A DNA stretch of 64,000 nt from DASYLJ01 sp964432595 (lineage in GTDB: Bacteria > Desulfobacterota > Binatia > DP-6): positions 124,001 through 188,000 of the forward strand of contig CAYSOF010000001.1 of NCBI GenBank assembly GCA_964432595.1, written 5' to 3'. The number at the start of each line of letters is the position of its first letter. Within the stretch, counting starts at the first letter, position 1. The translations under genes and the position numbers were made by a program. Under the pieces are notes generated by a model. That model ran no database searches and was not told the DNA's origin. It saw nothing but the letters and a program-made list of their open reading frames with translations. Shown here piece by piece: positions 53,219 to 61,598 of the stretch.

Positions 53219-53224
53219 TATCTT
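53219..53224 (+). promoter_or_regulatory. Putative -10 element, leaderless type
   Basis: TATCTT lies 7 nt before the GTG at 53232 of the MoxR ATPase gene. No Shine-Dalgarno sequence is seen. Confidence 0.35.
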
Positions 53225-53231
53225 TCCGCGG

Positions 53232-54353
53232 GTGTCGTCCCCCCGGTCCGTGATCCGCACCATCCGGGACGAGCTGCAGCAGCTCTTCCTCGAGCGAGGC
53301 CCGCTGATCGACGGCACCCTGGTCGGCCTCCTGGCCGGCCAACACGTGCTGGTGATCGGGCCCCCCGGCACGGCCAAGTCGATGCTGGCCGACGAGGTCT
53401 GCCGGCGGCTCACGGGCGCCCGATACTTCCAGTGGCTGCTCACCCGCTTCACGACGCCCGAGGAGCTGTTCGGCGCGGTCAGCCTCCAGGCGCTCGAGCA
53501 CGACGACTACCGCCGCCTCACCACCCACAAGCTTCCCGAGGCGCACATCGCGTTCCTCGACGAGATCTTCAAGGCGAGCTCGTCGATCCTGAACACGATC
53601 CTCACGCTCATGAACGAGCGCCGGTTCCACAACGGGCGGGAGGTGTCGACGGTGCCGCTGCTCTCGCTCGTCGCGGCGTCGAACGAGCTTCCCGAGGACG
53701 ACGAGCTCCTGGCGCTGCACGACCGCTTCCTGCTGCGCTTCACCGTCGACTACATCGCCGAGGACTTCCGCTTCCTGAAGTTGCTGCAGGCCAAGCCGCC
53801 GGCGACGCGCACGACGATGACGCTCGACGAGCTGGAGGCGGCGCGCGCCGAGGTCGCGGCGATGCCGGTGCCCGGGCACGTGTTGCGCGTGGTGACCGAC
53901 CTGCGCCGCGAGCTCGGCCGCAAGGAGATCGTCGCATCCGACCGCCGCTGGGCGCAGGCGATCGGCGTCATGCAGGCACACGCCTGGCTGGAGGGACGGA
54001 CCGCCGTCACGGACGACGACGTCGCGTTCCTCGAGCACGTGCTGTGGCGCGACCCCGCCGAGCGTGCGCCGGTGCGCGAGACCATCCGCGAGCTGCTGCA
54101 CGGCTACGAGGACGAGGTGCGCGTGCTCCTCTACCAGTCGCGCGAGCTGCGCGACTACGCGCTGCGCGACTGGGAGAACGGCGACCTCCGCAGCCGCGCC
54201 GCCGTCGAGGCACACACCAAGCTGCGCAGCATCCTCGGCAAGGTCGAGGACATCCTGGCCACGGCGCGCGGCGGCGGCCGCCCGACGGACGGCGTCGAGG
54301 CGCTGCACCGCGAGATCGTCCAGATCCAGCAGGAGATGCTGGCGCGGCTCTGA
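53232..54353 (+). CDS. MoxR/RavA-type AAA+ ATPase
   Basis: 373-aa AAA+ ATPase. Walker A GPPGTAKS (residues 43-50), Walker B IAFLDEIFKAS, sensor strand VAASNELPEDDE, and a helical C-terminal half. MoxR proteins work with vWA partners as chaperone-like assembly factors for metal- or cofactor-loaded complexes. The vWA protein is encoded 3 bp downstream, giving the usual MoxR-vWA pair. The GTG at 53232 is used because the earlier in-frame start would give an atypical Cys/Gly-rich extension. Confidence 0.9.
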   Translation: MSSPRSVIRTIRDELQQLFLERGPLIDGTLVGLLAGQHVLVIGPPGTAKSMLADEVCRRLTGARYFQWLLTRFTTPEELFGAVSLQALEHDDYRRLTTHKLPEAHIAFLDEIFKASSSILNTILTLMNERRFHNGREVSTVPLLSLVAASNELPEDDELLALHDRFLLRFTVDYIAEDFRFLKLLQAKPPATRTTMTLDELEAARAEVAAMPVPGHVLRVVTDLRRELGRKEIVASDRRWAQAIGVMQAHAWLEGRTAVTDDDVAFLEHVLWRDPAERAPVRETIRELLHGYEDEVRVLLYQSRELRDYALRDWENGDLRSRAAVEAHTKLRSILGKVEDILATARGGGRPTDGVEALHREIVQIQQEMLARL

Positions 54354-54356
54354 GCA

Positions 54357-55868
54357 ATGCGCACGGTCCTGATCCCGCCGCGCCAGCACTGCTGCGTCGA
54401 GAGTGACGCCTTCGACCGCAGCGCGTTCGCGGCGCTCGCCGACGACGCGCCGTCGCTACGGACCGTGCTCGAGGCCGGCGGGGCGCTGGTCCCGCACTTC
54501 CGCGAGCTGCTCGAGGACGTCTTCTGTCTGCTCTACAAGCTCGAGCCGCGCTGGCGCGATCCGGGCGAGGTCGCACCGGCGGCGGCGCTGAACCGCGTGC
54601 TGCTCGATCGGCTGCGCGAGCATCCCCTGCTCGCGCACGTCCATTCCGACACGCAGCTCGACGAGGTCGCCGCGGGGCTCGCCACGGTGCTCATCGGTGA
54701 GCACGTCCTCGACCTCCTGCGCCGCGAGGCGTTGCTGCCGCGCGGCGATCTGCTCGACCTGTGGGACCTCGAGCGCCAGGAGGACGAGCTGCGCCGTCGC
54801 GGCGAGGAGCTGGACGAGCTGGCCGACAGCGACGCGTCCGAGGAGACCCGCGACGCCGCGTCACGGGCAGCGCAGGTGGCCGAGGCGCGGCTGCGGCAGA
54901 AGGTGCAGAACACGACGCAGCGGCTCGCCGAGATGCCGGCGCGAGCGCGCAACGCCCTGCCCGACGCGACGTCCGGCCTGACGCGGCAGCTGGCCGAGGC
55001 GCGGAACGAGGCGCACGGCTGGGGCACCGGTCTCGGCAGCGGCGGCCGCTCGAGCCCCGGCCGCCAGATCGAGCTCGGACGCCGCCTGGCGACGAACCCG
55101 AAGCTGCGGCGGCTCGGCGCCGCCGTCGGCCGCATGCGCGCCCTCGCGATGGCGCTCCGAAAGCGCAGCGTCGAGCGGGCGAACGAGGAGACCTACGCGG
55201 TCGAGATGGGCCGCGAGCTCGACCGCCTGCTGCCGCCCGAGCTGCTGGCGCTTCGGCACCCGCTGCTGCGCCGCGACTTCGCGCGCCGACTGATCGAGGG
55301 CCGGCTGCTCTCGTACGAGCTGCGCGGCGTCGACGAGCGCGGCCGCGGCCCGATGATCGTCTGCCTCGACGGCTCCGCGTCGATGGCCGGCGAGAAGGAG
55401 ATCTGGGCGAAGGCCGTGGCGCTCACGCTGCTCGAGATCGCGCGCCGGCAGCGGCGTCTGTTCCGCTTCATCGGCTTCTCGTCGCGCGAGGAGCCTCTCT
55501 TCACGCTCGATCTGAACCCGCGCGAGCACCATCGCGTCTCGGTCGACCGCGCGCTGGACGTCGCCGAGCACTTCCCGGGCGGCGGCACGGACTTCGAGTT
55601 GCCGCTCGACGCCGCCCGCGACGGGCTCGCCGCCGCGCGCTGGCGGCGCGGCGACGTCGTGCTGATCACCGACGGCGAGTGCCGCGTCGATCCGGCGTGG
55701 TCCGAGCGCTTCCTCGCCGACAAGAAGCGGCTCGGCTTCTCCCTGTTCTCCGTCCTCATCGACGTCGGTCCGAGCTCCGTGGAGACGCTGGCCGCGCTCA
55801 GCGATCGCGTGACGAGCGTGTCGCGCCTCACCGACGAGGCCGTGCGCGACCTCTTCCTGGCGCTGTGA
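54357..55868 (+). CDS. vWA-domain protein, MoxR partner (CoxE/ViaA-like)
   Basis: 503-aa cytoplasmic protein. N-terminal helical region of about 320 residues with a coiled stretch (about 140-210; RQEDELRRRGEELDELAD) and a C-terminal vWA domain with MIDAS Asp338 (CLDGSASM) and later TDGECR. It matches the ViaA/CoxE layout in which a long helical part precedes the vWA. ATG follows the MoxR stop by 3 bp. The stop overlaps the CoA-transferase gene by GTGA, unusual for MoxR-vWA pairs. The target complex is not encoded nearby, apart possibly from that gene. Confidence 0.88.
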   Translation: MRTVLIPPRQHCCVESDAFDRSAFAALADDAPSLRTVLEAGGALVPHFRELLEDVFCLLYKLEPRWRDPGEVAPAAALNRVLLDRLREHPLLAHVHSDTQLDEVAAGLATVLIGEHVLDLLRREALLPRGDLLDLWDLERQEDELRRRGEELDELADSDASEETRDAASRAAQVAEARLRQKVQNTTQRLAEMPARARNALPDATSGLTRQLAEARNEAHGWGTGLGSGGRSSPGRQIELGRRLATNPKLRRLGAAVGRMRALAMALRKRSVERANEETYAVEMGRELDRLLPPELLALRHPLLRRDFARRLIEGRLLSYELRGVDERGRGPMIVCLDGSASMAGEKEIWAKAVALTLLEIARRQRRLFRFIGFSSREEPLFTLDLNPREHHRVSVDRALDVAEHFPGGGTDFELPLDAARDGLAAARWRRGDVVLITDGECRVDPAWSERFLADKKRLGFSLFSVLIDVGPSSVETLAALSDRVTSVSRLTDEAVRDLFLAL

Positions 55869-56980
55869 CGGGTCCGCTGGCAGGCGTCCGCGTCCTCGAT
55901 CTCGCCGATCGCACCGGCGCGCTCGCCGGCCGCCTCCTCGCCGGCATGGGCGCCGACGTCGTGCTGGCGGAGCCGCCCGGCGGCAGCCCGCTGCGCCGCA
56001 TGCCGCCCTTCTACGACGGCGCGCCCGACGGGGAGCGCAGCCTGTTCTTCTGGTTCTACGCCGCGGGCAAGCGGAGCGTCGTCGCGGACGGCGCGCTGGT
56101 CGCGCGCCTCGCCGCCGTGGCCGACGTCGTGATCGACACCGGTCCGCCGGGGTCGACCGACGCGCTCCGCGCTGCGAACCCGCGGCTCGTCGTCGCGGCG
56201 ATCACGCCGTTCGGCCAGACGGGGCCGTACCGCGACTGGCGCAGCTCCGACACGGTCGCGCAGGCGATGGGCGGCATGCTGTTCGTGAACGGCCATCGCG
56301 ACGGTCCGCCGCTGCGCTCGCTCGGCCTGCAGGCCTACCACCAGGCCGGCGCGTTCGCGGCGATCGGCACCATGAGCGCGCTGCTCGCGCGGGACGCCAC
56401 GGGGCGCGGTCAGCTGGTCGACGTGAGCCTGCAGGCCGCGGTCACCGGCGCGCTCGAGCACGTGCCCGGGATGTTCCACCAGTCGGGCGTCGTGCCCGAG
56501 CGGCAGGGCACGCTGCACTGGACGCGCTACTTCCGCGTCGGCCGCTGCCGCGACGGCTGGGTCATGCATTGCACGCTCGGCGATTGGACGTCACTGCTCG
56601 AGTGGGTGAAGGCCGACGGCAAGGCGGCCGATCTCGACGATCCCGCGTGGGAGGACGCCACGCATCGAAAGGCGCATGCCGAGCATCTGTTCGACGTGCT
56701 CGATGCATGGGCCGCCGAGCAGACGGTCGCCGAGCTCCACGAGGGCGCGCAGCTCCGGCGGATTCCGTACGCCGCGATCCGCGCGCCCGAGGCGCTGCTC
56801 TCCGACCCGCACCTCGCCGACCGCGGATTCTTCGTGCCCATCGAGCATCCCGACCTCGGCCGCACGGTGCCGTTCCCCGGCGGGCCCGCACGCATTGGGC
56901 AGGCGCCGTGGCGGACCGCACGGCCTCCGCGCACCGGCGAGCACCAGGCCGCCGTCACGCGCGACTGGTTGGCTAGCTAG
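55865..56980 (+). CDS. CaiB/BaiF family III CoA-transferase 1
   Basis: 371-aa family III CoA-transferase. GPLAGVRVLDLADRTGALAGRLLAGMGADV opens the protein, PFGQTGPYRDW and GRGQLVDVSLQAAV are typical blocks, and LLSDPHLADRGFF lies near the C-terminus. It transfers CoA between carboxylic acids; substrate unknown. The GTG start overlaps the vWA stop. A second, unrelated-by-position CoA-transferase follows at 57960, so duplicate activation of acids is likely in this region. Overlap with the MoxR-vWA set is a useful hint that they share regulation. Confidence 0.9.
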   Translation: MTGPLAGVRVLDLADRTGALAGRLLAGMGADVVLAEPPGGSPLRRMPPFYDGAPDGERSLFFWFYAAGKRSVVADGALVARLAAVADVVIDTGPPGSTDALRAANPRLVVAAITPFGQTGPYRDWRSSDTVAQAMGGMLFVNGHRDGPPLRSLGLQAYHQAGAFAAIGTMSALLARDATGRGQLVDVSLQAAVTGALEHVPGMFHQSGVVPERQGTLHWTRYFRVGRCRDGWVMHCTLGDWTSLLEWVKADGKAADLDDPAWEDATHRKAHAEHLFDVLDAWAAEQTVAELHEGAQLRRIPYAAIRAPEALLSDPHLADRGFFVPIEHPDLGRTVPFPGGPARIGQAPWRTARPPRTGEHQAAVTRDWLAS

Positions 56981-57001
56981 CTTACCCATCGCCGTGCGAC
57001 C

Positions 57002-57016
57002 TGGCATGGCGTGTGC
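57002..57016 (+). promoter_or_regulatory. Possible sigma54-like -24/-12 element
   Basis: TGGCATGGCGTGTGC has GG and GC separated by 10 nt, the -24/-12 spacing of sigma54 promoters, upstream of the exported protein at 57108. A sigma70-like GGATACCAT also lies at 57021-57029. Weak evidence. Confidence 0.25.
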
Positions 57017-57107
57017 GCTAGGATACCATTTTGTCCTTGACGCGTTGCCCGCGCCTGCGAGAAGGTCCGGCTCCGCTCGGGAGTCGTCCCGCCAAAGGAG
57101 CATCGCA

Positions 57108-57929
57108 ATGATCGTTCGCACGCGTTCCCTGGCATTCGTCGCCGCGCTCTCGCTCACCACGCCCCTCGCGGCACTCGCGGCGGGCAACGTCACGGCCGTC
57201 GTCCAGCGCGGGAGCCTGAAGATCACCGGCGACTCCGTCGGCAACGCCATCCACGTCGTTCCGGGCGGCGCACCGGAGACCTGGGACGTCCAGAGCCTGG
57301 ACGGCGTCACCACCGTCAACGGCACGCTGGTGCCGTTCCACGCCGTCGGCGTCGAGAACAACATCAAGGTGGACATGCTCCAGGGCGACGACGAGGTGCT
57401 CCTCGAGGACGCCATGCTGGTGAACGACCTCGAGATGGTCGGCGGCATCGGCAGCGACCACCTGGAGATCGAGGACTCCCACATCGGCGGCAACACGCGC
57501 ATCAGCGGCGGCCCGGAGGACGACACGGTCGTGTTCGGCACGTCGTCGTTCGGCGGCAACGTCGTCGTGCAGACGGACGCCGGCGCCGACACCGTGACGC
57601 TCGACCTGGTGACGGCGAGCGACCGCGTGAAGCTCGCGACGGGCACCGGCGCGGACGGGATCGGCATCGGCGGCACGTCGCAGTTCTTCGACGTCGTGAC
57701 CATCGTGACGGCGAACGGCAACGACGCGCTCGCCATCGACGACAGCGCGTTCATGCGCAACCTCGACGTCGCGCTCGGCGAGGACGACGACACCGTCTCG
57801 ATGTCGGCAACGACGACGAAGGACCAGGCGCAGGTCAACGGCGGCCCCGAGACCGACGTCGTGACCAACGGTCCCGGCAACGACTTCGAATTCGGCGTCG
57901 TGTACGTCAAGATCGAGTCCGTGCTGTAG
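57108..57929 (+). CDS. Exported beta-repeat protein, unknown function
   Basis: 273-aa secreted protein with signal peptide (about 1-24, ending AALAAG). The mature part is Gly/Asp/Val-rich with imperfect short repeats (GNAIHVVPGG, GDDEVLLEDAML, GSDHLEIEDSHIGGNTRISGG, GADTVTLDLV), which suggests a beta-helix or RTX-like fold but without the strict GGxGxD calcium motif. A strong Shine-Dalgarno (AAAGGAG) precedes the ATG at 57108. Alone between two CoA-transferase genes and not functionally linked to them in an obvious way. No known family recognised. Confidence 0.75.
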   Translation: MIVRTRSLAFVAALSLTTPLAALAAGNVTAVVQRGSLKITGDSVGNAIHVVPGGAPETWDVQSLDGVTTVNGTLVPFHAVGVENNIKVDMLQGDDEVLLEDAMLVNDLEMVGGIGSDHLEIEDSHIGGNTRISGGPEDDTVVFGTSSFGGNVVVQTDAGADTVTLDLVTASDRVKLATGTGADGIGIGGTSQFFDVVTIVTANGNDALAIDDSAFMRNLDVALGEDDDTVSMSATTTKDQAQVNGGPETDVVTNGPGNDFEFGVVYVKIESVL

Positions 57930-57959
57930 TCCGGCGCCGTTCCTGCTAACCGTCGGGCC

Positions 57960-59156
57960 GTGGCGTCATCCGGGTCCGGCCCGCTCGCGGGCATTCGCGT
58001 GGCCGACTTCACGTGGGTGGTCGCGGGCCCCGTCTGCACGCGCATCCTCGCCGATCTCGGCGCCGAGGTGATCAAGATCGAGCGCCGCGACTCGCTCGAC
58101 TTCGGCGATCGTCGCGGCGGGCTCACGGGCTCGCTGATGCGCGGCAAGCAGAGCATCGTCCTCGATCTGCGCCGCGACGGCGCCGTCGCCCTCGCGCGAC
58201 GCCTCGCGCTCGCGTCGGACGTCGTCGTCGACAACTTCAGCGCGCGCGTCATGCCGAACCTCGGCCTGGACCACGCCGCACTCGCGGCGGAGCGGCCCGA
58301 CATCATCACCGTCCGCATGACGGGCTTCGGCCTCACCGGGCCCGACCGCGACCACGTGAGCTACGGTCCGACGCTGCAGGCGCTCACCGGCTACACGCTG
58401 CTGATGGGCGAGCCGGACGGGCCGCCCGCGGGGTTCGGCTACTCGTACTCGGATCTGGCGGGCGGCAACGCGGGCGCGCTCGCGGTCCTGGGCGCGCTGT
58501 GGCAGCGGCGGCGGACGGGCCGCGGCGCCTGCGTCGACCTCTCGCAGCTCGAGACGGTCGCAAGCCTGCTCGGTCCGATTCTGCTCGAGCGCGCGATCGA
58601 CGGCGCGACGTCGGTCGCCGTCGGCAACGCCTCGCCGGAGGGACCCGCGGCGCCGCACGGGGTGTATCGATGCGCCGGCGACGACCGCTGGCTGGCCGTC
58701 ACGGTGCTCGACGACGCGCAGTGGCGGGGGCTGCGGTCCGCGCTGGGCGATCCGGCGTGGGCGGCCGACGCGCGCTTCGCGACGGCCGCGGGACGCGTCG
58801 CGCACGCACCCGAGATCGACGGTCTGCTGGCGGCGTGGACGCGCACGCAGGACGCCGAGGCGGCGATGGTCGCGCTACAGACGGCCGGCGTGGCGGCCGG
58901 CCGCGTCGCCGACGCGCGCGACGTGTGCGAGCGCGACCCGCAGCTCGCGGCACGCGGACACTTCGTCTCCGTATCGACGCCCGAGGGCGGCACGGTGCGC
59001 GTCGACGGTCCGCCGTACCTGCTGTCGGAGACGCCCGCCGCGGTGCGCGGCCCGGGGCCGCTGCTCGGCGAGCACACCGACGCGGTGCTGTCGCGCGTCC
59101 TCGGCTGCAGCGCGGACGAGATCGCCCGGCTGCGCGCCGACGGCGTCGTCGCCTGA
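57960..59156 (+). CDS. CaiB/BaiF family III CoA-transferase 2
   Basis: 398-aa family III CoA-transferase with the complete block order: GPLAGIRVADFTWVVAGPVCTRILADLGAEVIKIE, DLRRDGAVALARRLA, MTGFGLTGPDRD, GRGACVDLSQLETVAS and a C-terminal GPLLGEHTDAVLSRVLG. The active-site Asp is expected in the VDLSQLE block. Substrates of this branch include carnitine, bile acid, formate and aromatic acids; here unknown. GTG start with TAACCG 7 nt upstream. Not coupled to the upstream exported protein gene. Confidence 0.93.
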   Translation: MASSGSGPLAGIRVADFTWVVAGPVCTRILADLGAEVIKIERRDSLDFGDRRGGLTGSLMRGKQSIVLDLRRDGAVALARRLALASDVVVDNFSARVMPNLGLDHAALAAERPDIITVRMTGFGLTGPDRDHVSYGPTLQALTGYTLLMGEPDGPPAGFGYSYSDLAGGNAGALAVLGALWQRRRTGRGACVDLSQLETVASLLGPILLERAIDGATSVAVGNASPEGPAAPHGVYRCAGDDRWLAVTVLDDAQWRGLRSALGDPAWAADARFATAAGRVAHAPEIDGLLAAWTRTQDAEAAMVALQTAGVAAGRVADARDVCERDPQLAARGHFVSVSTPEGGTVRVDGPPYLLSETPAAVRGPGPLLGEHTDAVLSRVLGCSADEIARLRADGVVA

Positions 59157-59165
59157 CGGTGTTGC

Positions 59166-59195
59166 TTGCGTCTCGCGGCGCCGCGCCGGTAAGTT
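59166..59195 (+). promoter_or_regulatory. Putative promoter of purU
   Basis: TTGCGT (59166-59171), an 18-nt spacer, then TAAGTT (59190-59195), 8 nt before the ATG at 59204. Leaderless or near-leaderless spacing. Confidence 0.4.
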
Positions 59196-59203
59196 CCTGA
59201 GCC

Positions 59204-60091
59204 ATGAGCGCCCGCAATCGCGCCGTGGTTTCGGTCATCGGTCACGATCAGAAGGGCGTGGTCGCGCGGGTCTCCACGTACCTCGCGTCGTGCGACATCA
59301 ACATCGAGGACATCGAGCAGCGCGTGATGGAGGGTCTCTTCATCATGACGATGCTGGTCGATCTCTCCGACCTGTCGATCACGCTCGACGAGCTGGTCGA
59401 CGGCCTGAAGGGCATCGGCCGCGAGATCAACATGGAGGTGAAGCTCCGCCTCGCGGGCGGTCCGCCGGATCGCAAGCGCGTCGCGGTGCTCGTCACCAAG
59501 GAGCCGCACTGCCTCGAGCAGCTGATTCGCGACCGCGACGCGGGGTTGCTGAACGGCGACATCGTCACCGTGCTGTCGAATCACGAGACGCTCGGCGAGC
59601 TCGCGACGTCGCACGGCCTGCCGTTCGCGTGGTCGCCGTCGGCGGACAAGGCGGCTCACTTCGACTGGCTGCTCGAGCGGCTCGCCGACGTGAAGCCCGA
59701 CCTCGTCGTGCTCGCGCGCTACATGCAGATCCTGTCGCCGAAGGTGATCGACCGCTACCCGTTCCGCATCATCAACATCCACCCGTCGCTGCTGCCGTAC
59801 CACCCGGGTCCGAACGCCTACAAACAGGCGTGGGAGGAAGGCGTGCGCGTCTCGGGATGCACCGCGCACTTCGTCACCGAGCAGCTCGACGCGGGACCGG
59901 TCGTGCTGCAGGACGTCTTTCACATCCGCGTCGGCGAGGATTCGCTCGACGAGGTGAAGGCACGCGGTCAGGCGCTCGAGAGCAAGGTACTGTCGCAGGC
60001 CGTGCAGCTGTTCCTGAACGATCAGCTCGTCGTGAAGGACAAGAAGGTGATCTTTCGTCCGGGCCGCTTCCCGGGCACGGCGGAGGGGTGA
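59204..60091 (+). CDS. purU: Formyltetrahydrofolate deformylase
   Basis: 295-aa enzyme that hydrolyses 10-formyl-THF to formate and THF, balancing one-carbon pools. N-terminal ACT domain (about 5-85; VSVIGHDQKGVVARVSTYLASCDINIEDI) and C-terminal formyltransferase domain with catalytic Asn191 and His193 (NIHPSLLPYHPG) and Asp229 (LDAGPVV). The ACT domain and absence of a glycinamide site distinguish it from PurN. The stop overlaps the next gene start (TGATG). Family length fits exactly. Confidence 0.94.
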   Translation: MSARNRAVVSVIGHDQKGVVARVSTYLASCDINIEDIEQRVMEGLFIMTMLVDLSDLSITLDELVDGLKGIGREINMEVKLRLAGGPPDRKRVAVLVTKEPHCLEQLIRDRDAGLLNGDIVTVLSNHETLGELATSHGLPFAWSPSADKAAHFDWLLERLADVKPDLVVLARYMQILSPKVIDRYPFRIINIHPSLLPYHPGPNAYKQAWEEGVRVSGCTAHFVTEQLDAGPVVLQDVFHIRVGEDSLDEVKARGQALESKVLSQAVQLFLNDQLVVKDKKVIFRPGRFPGTAEG

Positions 60092-60579
60092 TGGCGGCGT
60101 TCACCGTGTGGGTGACCGGTCCGGACATGCACGACGTCGAGACCATGGCGCACCAGATCGAGGGCCGGCTCCGCGCGCATGCGTTGCGCACCGAGCTGGT
60201 GGACGTCCGCACACCGCACATCGAGGGCCTGAACGGCGAGGACGGGCTCGTCTTTCTGGCGACGACGCTCGCGCGGCACGACATCGTCACCATCATCGCG
60301 ATGCCGATCGCGTCGCGCGCGAAGCGCGATCGCGCGCGTGCGTCGATCGACCGCGTGGTCGAGGTCTACGTACCGCGTCCGGGCACGGGCGCGCTGGGCT
60401 ACGAGCCGCCCGACCGGCCCGACGTCGAGGTCGGCTGTCCGGCGGAGGGCACCGGCACCGGCGCGGCGCGCGTCATGACGCTCCTCGAGCACCTCGGCTA
60501 CGTCGGCGGCGACGCGCGCGACGCCTCCGCCGAGGATCGCGCCGTGCGCAAGCGCCTCAAGGACTTCGGCTACCTGTAG
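60091..60579 (+). CDS. APS kinase-like protein without P-loop
   Basis: 162-aa protein with the overall pattern of adenylylsulfate kinases: VWVTGPDMHDVETMAHQIEGRLRAH at the N-terminus, where the GxxGxGKS/T P-loop is replaced by GPDMHDVE, then DVRTPHIEGLNGEDGLV, TIIAMPIASRAKRDRAR, and VEVYVPRP. ATP binding is therefore unlikely in the usual way. The ATG at 60091 overlaps the purU stop, so the two are coupled. Conserved C-terminal RVMTLLEHLGYV is kept. A regulatory or substrate-binding role is possible; function unknown. Confidence 0.65.
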   Translation: MAAFTVWVTGPDMHDVETMAHQIEGRLRAHALRTELVDVRTPHIEGLNGEDGLVFLATTLARHDIVTIIAMPIASRAKRDRARASIDRVVEVYVPRPGTGALGYEPPDRPDVEVGCPAEGTGTGAARVMTLLEHLGYVGGDARDASAEDRAVRKRLKDFGYL

Positions 60580-60672
60580 GCTAACGGACGCGAGAGTGTA
60601 GCGTTCGCGGTCCGCGCGACCAGCATGCCGCGGTCCGCTCGATCGCCGCGGCGCGATTCACCGCCTCCGGTG

Positions 60673-61452
60673 CTAGAGGAGCGTCGCCTCGTCGACGATC
60701 GGCGGGCGCGTCACGCCGAGGTTGCGGACGCGGGCGAGGTGCTCGCGTCCGCGCGCGAATCCGCGGCGGAACGCCTCGGTGTCGTGGACGTCGGGATAGC
60801 GGGCGACGAGCCACGTGGCGACGTCTTCTTCGGCCAGGTCGATCGGCTCGCCGTGCAGCGCGGCTTCGAAGCCGCGGCGGAACAGCGGCTCGTCCGTACC
60901 GAAATCGCGGCCGCTGCCGGTGTACTCGGCCTCCTCGGCGTCGCGCAGGCCGACCCACCATTCCTCGCGCGCGGCGTCGACGGTCTCCGCTCCCTGCGCG
61001 CAGAGGACGTCGCGCGCAGTCGCCAGCTCGTCGTCCGTCTCGACGAATGCGGCGACGACGACGCGGCCCTTCTGGAGCGCGTCCTCGTAGACGAACAGCT
61101 CGTCGCGCGGGAGGCCCTCGGACAGATCCTCCTCGAGGTTCGACCCGGCGACCATGCCGCTGCCGGCGCCGAGCAGCGCCCCCGCGGCGATGCCGGCGAT
61201 GGCGATCGCGCCGGCGGGCGGCACGAGCAGGCTCGCGGCCGCGGCGCCGACCGCACCACCGACGACCCCCGCCACCGCCGAGCCCATTCCCGGCTGTTCG
61301 GAGTCGTCGGTGGGCAGCGCCGCCGACAGCTCGCGCACGGTCGTGTCCGGGGCGAAGAGTCGGAGACGTGCGGCCGGTAGGCGTTCGCGCACCGCACGGC
61401 ATGCGTCGCGCGCGCTGGAGGAAGTCCGGAAGATTCCGACGGTGGCTTGCAC
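60673..61452 (-). CDS. Protein with glycine-zipper segment, GSP17M-like N-terminus
   Basis: 259-aa protein. Opening ATVGIFRTSSSARDACRAVRERL resembles heat-induced stress protein 17M-like domains. Then a glycine/alanine-rich, hydrophobic stretch with small-residue zippers (about 60-110; AVAGVVGGAVGAAAASLLVP, GIAAGALLGAGSGMVAG) that could insert in membranes. The C-terminal half is acidic and helical, with a segment GRDFGTDEPLFRRGFEAAL and terminal helical repeats. The GTG at 61452 is chosen because the fold begins just after it; another GTG at 61482 is possible. Role unknown, perhaps stress-related. Confidence 0.65.
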   Translation of the reverse strand: MQATVGIFRTSSSARDACRAVRERLPAARLRLFAPDTTVRELSAALPTDDSEQPGMGSAVAGVVGGAVGAAAASLLVPPAGAIAIAGIAAGALLGAGSGMVAGSNLEEDLSEGLPRDELFVYEDALQKGRVVVAAFVETDDELATARDVLCAQGAETVDAAREEWWVGLRDAEEAEYTGSGRDFGTDEPLFRRGFEAALHGEPIDLAEEDVATWLVARYPDVHDTEAFRRGFARGREHLARVRNLGVTRPPIVDEATLL

Positions 61453-61585
61453 GCAGGCGCAGCGGTGCAGGGATCGTACCACCCCGGAATCGCCACGCGT
61501 TCATGCGGTCGACGGCGGGCCGGCGGGTACCTTCTACACATTACACGTGCGGCTTACCGCTGTGGCTCCAGCGTCCTCGCTGGTC

Positions 61586-61591
61586 TAGACC
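61586..61591 (+). promoter_or_regulatory. Putative -10 element, leaderless type
   Basis: TAGACC lies 7 nt before the ATG at 61599 of the GST gene. No Shine-Dalgarno sequence is present. Confidence 0.35.
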
Positions 61592-61598
61592 GAGCTGC

